Below are positions 6,758 to 8,657 of a DNA stretch of 8,657 bases, one piece after another. The position numbers and the translations under genes are program-made. A model generated the notes under the pieces. The model made no database searches. It was not told where the DNA came from and saw nothing but the letters and a program-made list of their open reading frames with translations. Origin of the DNA: Anaerolineaceae bacterium UBA5365. GTDB lineage: Bacteria > Chloroflexota > Anaerolineae > Anaerolineales > Anaerolineaceae. The stretch is taken from NCBI GenBank assembly GCA_002407905.1, contig DHPL01000010.1:313-8969 (forward strand), read 5' to 3'. The stretch's first letter is position 1, and every line of letters begins with the position of its first letter.

Positions 6758-6787
6758 GTTCTCTCCTCGGGATGATTTATTGGCTTG

Positions 6788-6793
6788 ATTATA
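6788..6793 (-). promoter_or_regulatory. -10 box of the ygeW-like gene
   Basis: On the - strand this is a perfect TATAAT, 30 nt before the ATG, giving a short leader that carries the GAGGAGAG ribosome-binding site. No convincing -35 hexamer lies at 16-18 nt. Confidence 0.45.
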
Positions 6794-6880
6794 CTGCCTT
6801 GGCCCTATTCAGGCTTGCGCAAAAATGGCGGGTCTGGCAGGCCCCAGGTGGGCTTGCGGGCAAGGGTTTCCCACGCCAGC

Positions 6881-6886
6881 TATACT
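6881..6886 (+). promoter_or_regulatory. Possible -10 box of the ogt gene
   Basis: TATACT lies 27 nt upstream of the ogt start, with a GAAAGGA ribosome-binding site (6897-6903) in between. No clear -35 box is visible, so this is tentative. With the - strand TATAAT at 6788-6793 it would make this 156-nt gap a divergent promoter region. Confidence 0.35.
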
Positions 6887-6913
6887 TAAATTCACCGAAA
6901 GGATGGGCAACTG

Positions 6914-7459
6914 ATGCCTGAACTGAGCAATCGCTATTCCCAGTATTATCAATCGCCTTTGGGCCGGATGCTGCTGATCAGCGATGGCGGACTGCTGACC
7001 GGGCTCTATTTTGATCGGCAGAAATACTTACCTTGTTTTGTACCAGAACCGCAAGCGAAGACCTTTCAGGTATTCGAGGCAGCCAAAAGATGGCTGGATG
7101 CCTATTTCAGCGGTGAAGACCCAGGTTTTACACCTCCGCTTGGTCTCGAAGGCAGTCCATTCAGGCGGGCGGTTTGGGATGTATTGCTAACGATCCCTTT
7201 TGGTAAAACCATAACTTACACCCAGATCGCGGAGCGGATTGCCCGGCAAATGGGCATAAAGCGGGTTTCTGCCCGCGCCGTGGGCAATGCCGTTGCTCAC
7301 AACCCCATCTCATTGATCATCCCCTGCCACCGGGTGGTAGGTCATAAAGGCAGCCTCACCGGTTACGGTGGGGGTATCGAACGCAAAGCCTGGCTCCTGG
7401 TTATGGAAGGGGTGGATATGCAAGGGCTGTTCATTCCTGGCAAAGGGACTGCCCTTTAG
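6914..7459 (+). CDS. ogt: Methylated-DNA-[protein]-cysteine S-methyltransferase (Ogt/MGMT)
   Basis: Suicide DNA-repair protein that removes alkyl groups from O6-alkylguanine (and O4-alkylthymine) by transferring them to its own cysteine. Its 181 residues are the usual length of a stand-alone enzyme. An N-terminal ribonuclease-H-like domain (about 8-80, SPLGRMLLISDGG) precedes the DNA-binding and active-site domain (82-166). Visible there are FGKTITYTQIAERIA with a recognition-helix tyrosine, the arginine finger in SARAVGNAVAHNP (R121), the active-site PCHRVVG with acceptor Cys138 (137-143), and GYGGGIERKAWLLVMEG with the conserved Glu165. All key residues are present. The ATG at 6914 follows GAAAGGA by ten bases. 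It is divergent from the ygeW-like gene and convergent with the ygeY-like gene, so it is its own transcription unit and probably housekeeping. Confidence 0.95.
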   Translation: MPELSNRYSQYYQSPLGRMLLISDGGLLTGLYFDRQKYLPCFVPEPQAKTFQVFEAAKRWLDAYFSGEDPGFTPPLGLEGSPFRRAVWDVLLTIPFGKTITYTQIAERIARQMGIKRVSARAVGNAVAHNPISLIIPCHRVVGHKGSLTGYGGGIERKAWLLVMEGVDMQGLFIPGKGTAL

Positions 7460-7468
7460 ATCTCGATT

Positions 7469-7486
7469 GGGGGCAAGGTTGCCCCT
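7469..7486 (+). other. Hairpin just after ogt
   Basis: GGGGCAA (7470-7476) and TTGCCCC (7479-7485) can pair into a tight hairpin beginning 10 nt after the ogt stop. No T-tract follows, so it is at best a weak or factor-dependent transcript end or an RNA-stabilising structure. Confidence 0.35.
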
Positions 7487-7520
7487 CCCGCAATTGCAAA
7501 AAGCACATCGCTCCGAAATC

Positions 7521-7551
7521 TAAACGAAAAGGGCGGCCGATCGGCCGCCCT
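7521..7551 (-). terminator. Rho-independent terminator of the ygeY-like gene (22-bp perfect palindrome)
   Basis: Bases 7530-7551 are a perfect palindrome: 9-bp arms AGGGCGGCC and GGCCGCCCT around GATC. Read on the - strand, the hairpin follows the ygeY-like stop by about 20 nt and leads into TTTTCGTTT. On the + strand no T-run follows, so it points at the - strand gene. Confidence 0.75.
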
Positions 7552-7571
7552 GAAACCTCGAACGTGGTCGC

Positions 7572-8657
7572 TTACGAAAGCAACGCAGGCAAGATGGCGT
7601 AGAACTCGCCGGCCTTGACAACATCGGCCAGGGAGACCGAATCGCGGACGGTGTGGGCAGTTACTTCATCGCCAGGCCCAAAGCCGATGGAGGGAATGCC
7701 GGCCTTTCCGGCCCAGTAGATGCCATTGGTGCTAAAGGCCCATTTTCCAGCGGCGGCTGGCTCAAAACCAACCATCTCGCGGGCCTTCAGCCCTGCCTGC
7801 ACCAGTTCGTGCCCCTCATCAAGGGCCCAGGCCGGGAAGTACTTATCCACCGGGAAGACAAAACCGGTGTAGCTGGGCTCATCGTAGAACAGGGCTTCCA
7901 CTTTCACCCGGTCCTTGCTTTCCTCAGGGATCAGCGCCTCCACCTGCCGGATGGCTTCCTCCTGCGTTTCCCCGAAGGTCATGCGCCGGTCGATGTAGAT
8001 CAGGGCTTCATCCGGAACGGCGTTGATGGAAGGTGTTTTGACGTGCATATCACTCACGGTGATCTTGCCGTTGCCCAGGAAGGGGTCGTCGCCAAGCTGG
8101 GGTTCCAGCTTGCTGATGCCCTCGATCACTGGCAGCAGCAGGTAGATGGCATTGATACCCACGTGGTTGCTGGCGGCATGCGCGCTGACGCCCTTGGCGG
8201 TCACCTTCAGTTCAATGCGGCCCTTGTGCCCGCGATAGACGTTCATCTTGGTGGGCTCGCCGATCACCACAAAATCCGGCCGTACGGCGGGGTCTACCTC
8301 CACAAAGGTGTTGGGGGCGATGCCATCGCACCACTCTTCCATATTGCCAAAATACCAGGCAGTCCAGCCATCCAGCAAGCCCAAATCTCGGGCGGCGGCC
8401 ATGCCGTAGATCATCCCGGGGGTGCTGCCTTTTTCATCGCAGGCGCCGCGGGCATACAGCATGCCATCCTCGATCTTGCCCTCAAAGGGGTCCCATTCCC
8501 ATTCGTGCGGATCGCCGATGCCAACGGTATCAATGTGCGAATCAAAAACGATCACACGCTCACCATTGCCAATGCGCCCCATGATGTTGCCCATCTTGTC
8601 AAAGCGCACCTCATCGAAGTTCAGCTTGCGCATCTCTTCCGCGATGCGTTCGCCAAC
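7572..8657 (-). CDS. ygeY: YgeY-like M20 family metallohydrolase, 5' partial
   Basis: Zinc-dependent amidohydrolase/peptidase of the M20 family. The closest type I recognise is YgeY, the hydrolase linked by gene neighbourhood to selenium-dependent catabolism; its substrate is unknown. The frame stays open to the window edge (VGERIAEE precedes the Met at 8633), so the true start lies beyond base 8657; 361 residues are visible. In that numbering: SHIDTVG with ligand His41 and Asp43; RGACDEKG with bridging Asp74; MEEWCDG with base/ligand Glu107-Glu108; GEPT with Glu134; dimerisation-domain signatures RGHKGR and SAHAASNHVG; and KWAFSTNG plus GFGPGDEVTAH with ligand His335. IDRRMTFGET and the KWxFSTNG/GFGPG pair are the YgeY-like hallmarks. 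Catalytic residues look complete. It ends in its own terminator, convergent with ogt. ArgE or DapE is possible but fits less well. Confidence 0.88.
   Translation of the reverse strand, partial: VGERIAEEMRKLNFDEVRFDKMGNIMGRIGNGERVIVFDSHIDTVGIGDPHEWEWDPFEGKIEDGMLYARGACDEKGSTPGMIYGMAAARDLGLLDGWTAWYFGNMEEWCDGIAPNTFVEVDPAVRPDFVVIGEPTKMNVYRGHKGRIELKVTAKGVSAHAASNHVGINAIYLLLPVIEGISKLEPQLGDDPFLGNGKITVSDMHVKTPSINAVPDEALIYIDRRMTFGETQEEAIRQVEALIPEESKDRVKVEALFYDEPSYTGFVFPVDKYFPAWALDEGHELVQAGLKAREMVGFEPAAAGKWAFSTNGIYWAGKAGIPSIGFGPGDEVTAHTVRDSVSLADVVKAGEFYAILPALLS

Noticed and set aside
7530..7551. 22-bp perfect palindrome as an operator or recombination site
   Set aside because: Its place just after a - strand stop codon and the T-run on that strand explain it as a terminator.

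Overview
The window looks like a piece of an Anaerolineae-type Chloroflexota chromosome (about 1725-8657), with the 3' part of an unrelated mobile-element primase gene joined to its left end (1 to about 1725). Four things suggest the Chloroflexota assignment: a stand-alone mevalonate-pathway decarboxylase with a 'YWGN' variant; a large secreted repeat protein ending in 'LYLPIINR', like many exported Chloroflexota proteins I recall; a YgeW-like knotted carbamoyltransferase near a YgeY-like M20 hydrolase; and fairly GC-rich coding. This is inferred from protein character, not from a marker gene. The left-end primase instead resembles those of Firmicutes plasmids and integrative elements.

Layout. 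1-1749 (+): primase-helicase open from base 1, so its start lies outside the window. It carries the end of a primase domain, a helical linker and a complete SF3 helicase core, then stops matching its family after codon 1723-1725. 1715-3262 (+): the C-terminal part of an extracellular cadherin/Ig-like repeat protein with no start signal or signal peptide, ended by a terminator at 3282-3313. 3341-4306 (+): mevalonate (di)phosphate decarboxylase. 4354-4692 (-): TfoX N-terminal-domain protein, convergent with it. 4788-5702 (+): solitary Mrr-type restriction endonuclease in a visibly more AT-rich stretch. 5777-6757 (-): YgeW-like knotted carbamoyltransferase, sharing a strong bidirectional terminator with mrr. 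6914-7459 (+): Ogt/MGMT DNA alkyltransferase. 7572-8657 (-): YgeY-like M20 hydrolase, running off the right edge.

How the genes relate. Most are single-gene units separated by terminators, with three convergent pairs and two divergent ones. The decarboxylase serves isoprenoid synthesis; Ogt repairs alkylated DNA; Mrr guards against modified foreign DNA. The one plausible functional pair is the YgeW-like and YgeY-like proteins, whose E. coli homologues are neighbours in a poorly understood catabolic cluster.

The two points most worth a second look are the abrupt primase/repeat-protein junction at 1712-1731, which may be an assembly or recombination chimera, and the YgeW/YgeY-like pair of unknown substrate. 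No tRNA, rRNA, CRISPR array or insertion sequence was seen, and no gene-free stretch exceeds 300 bases.
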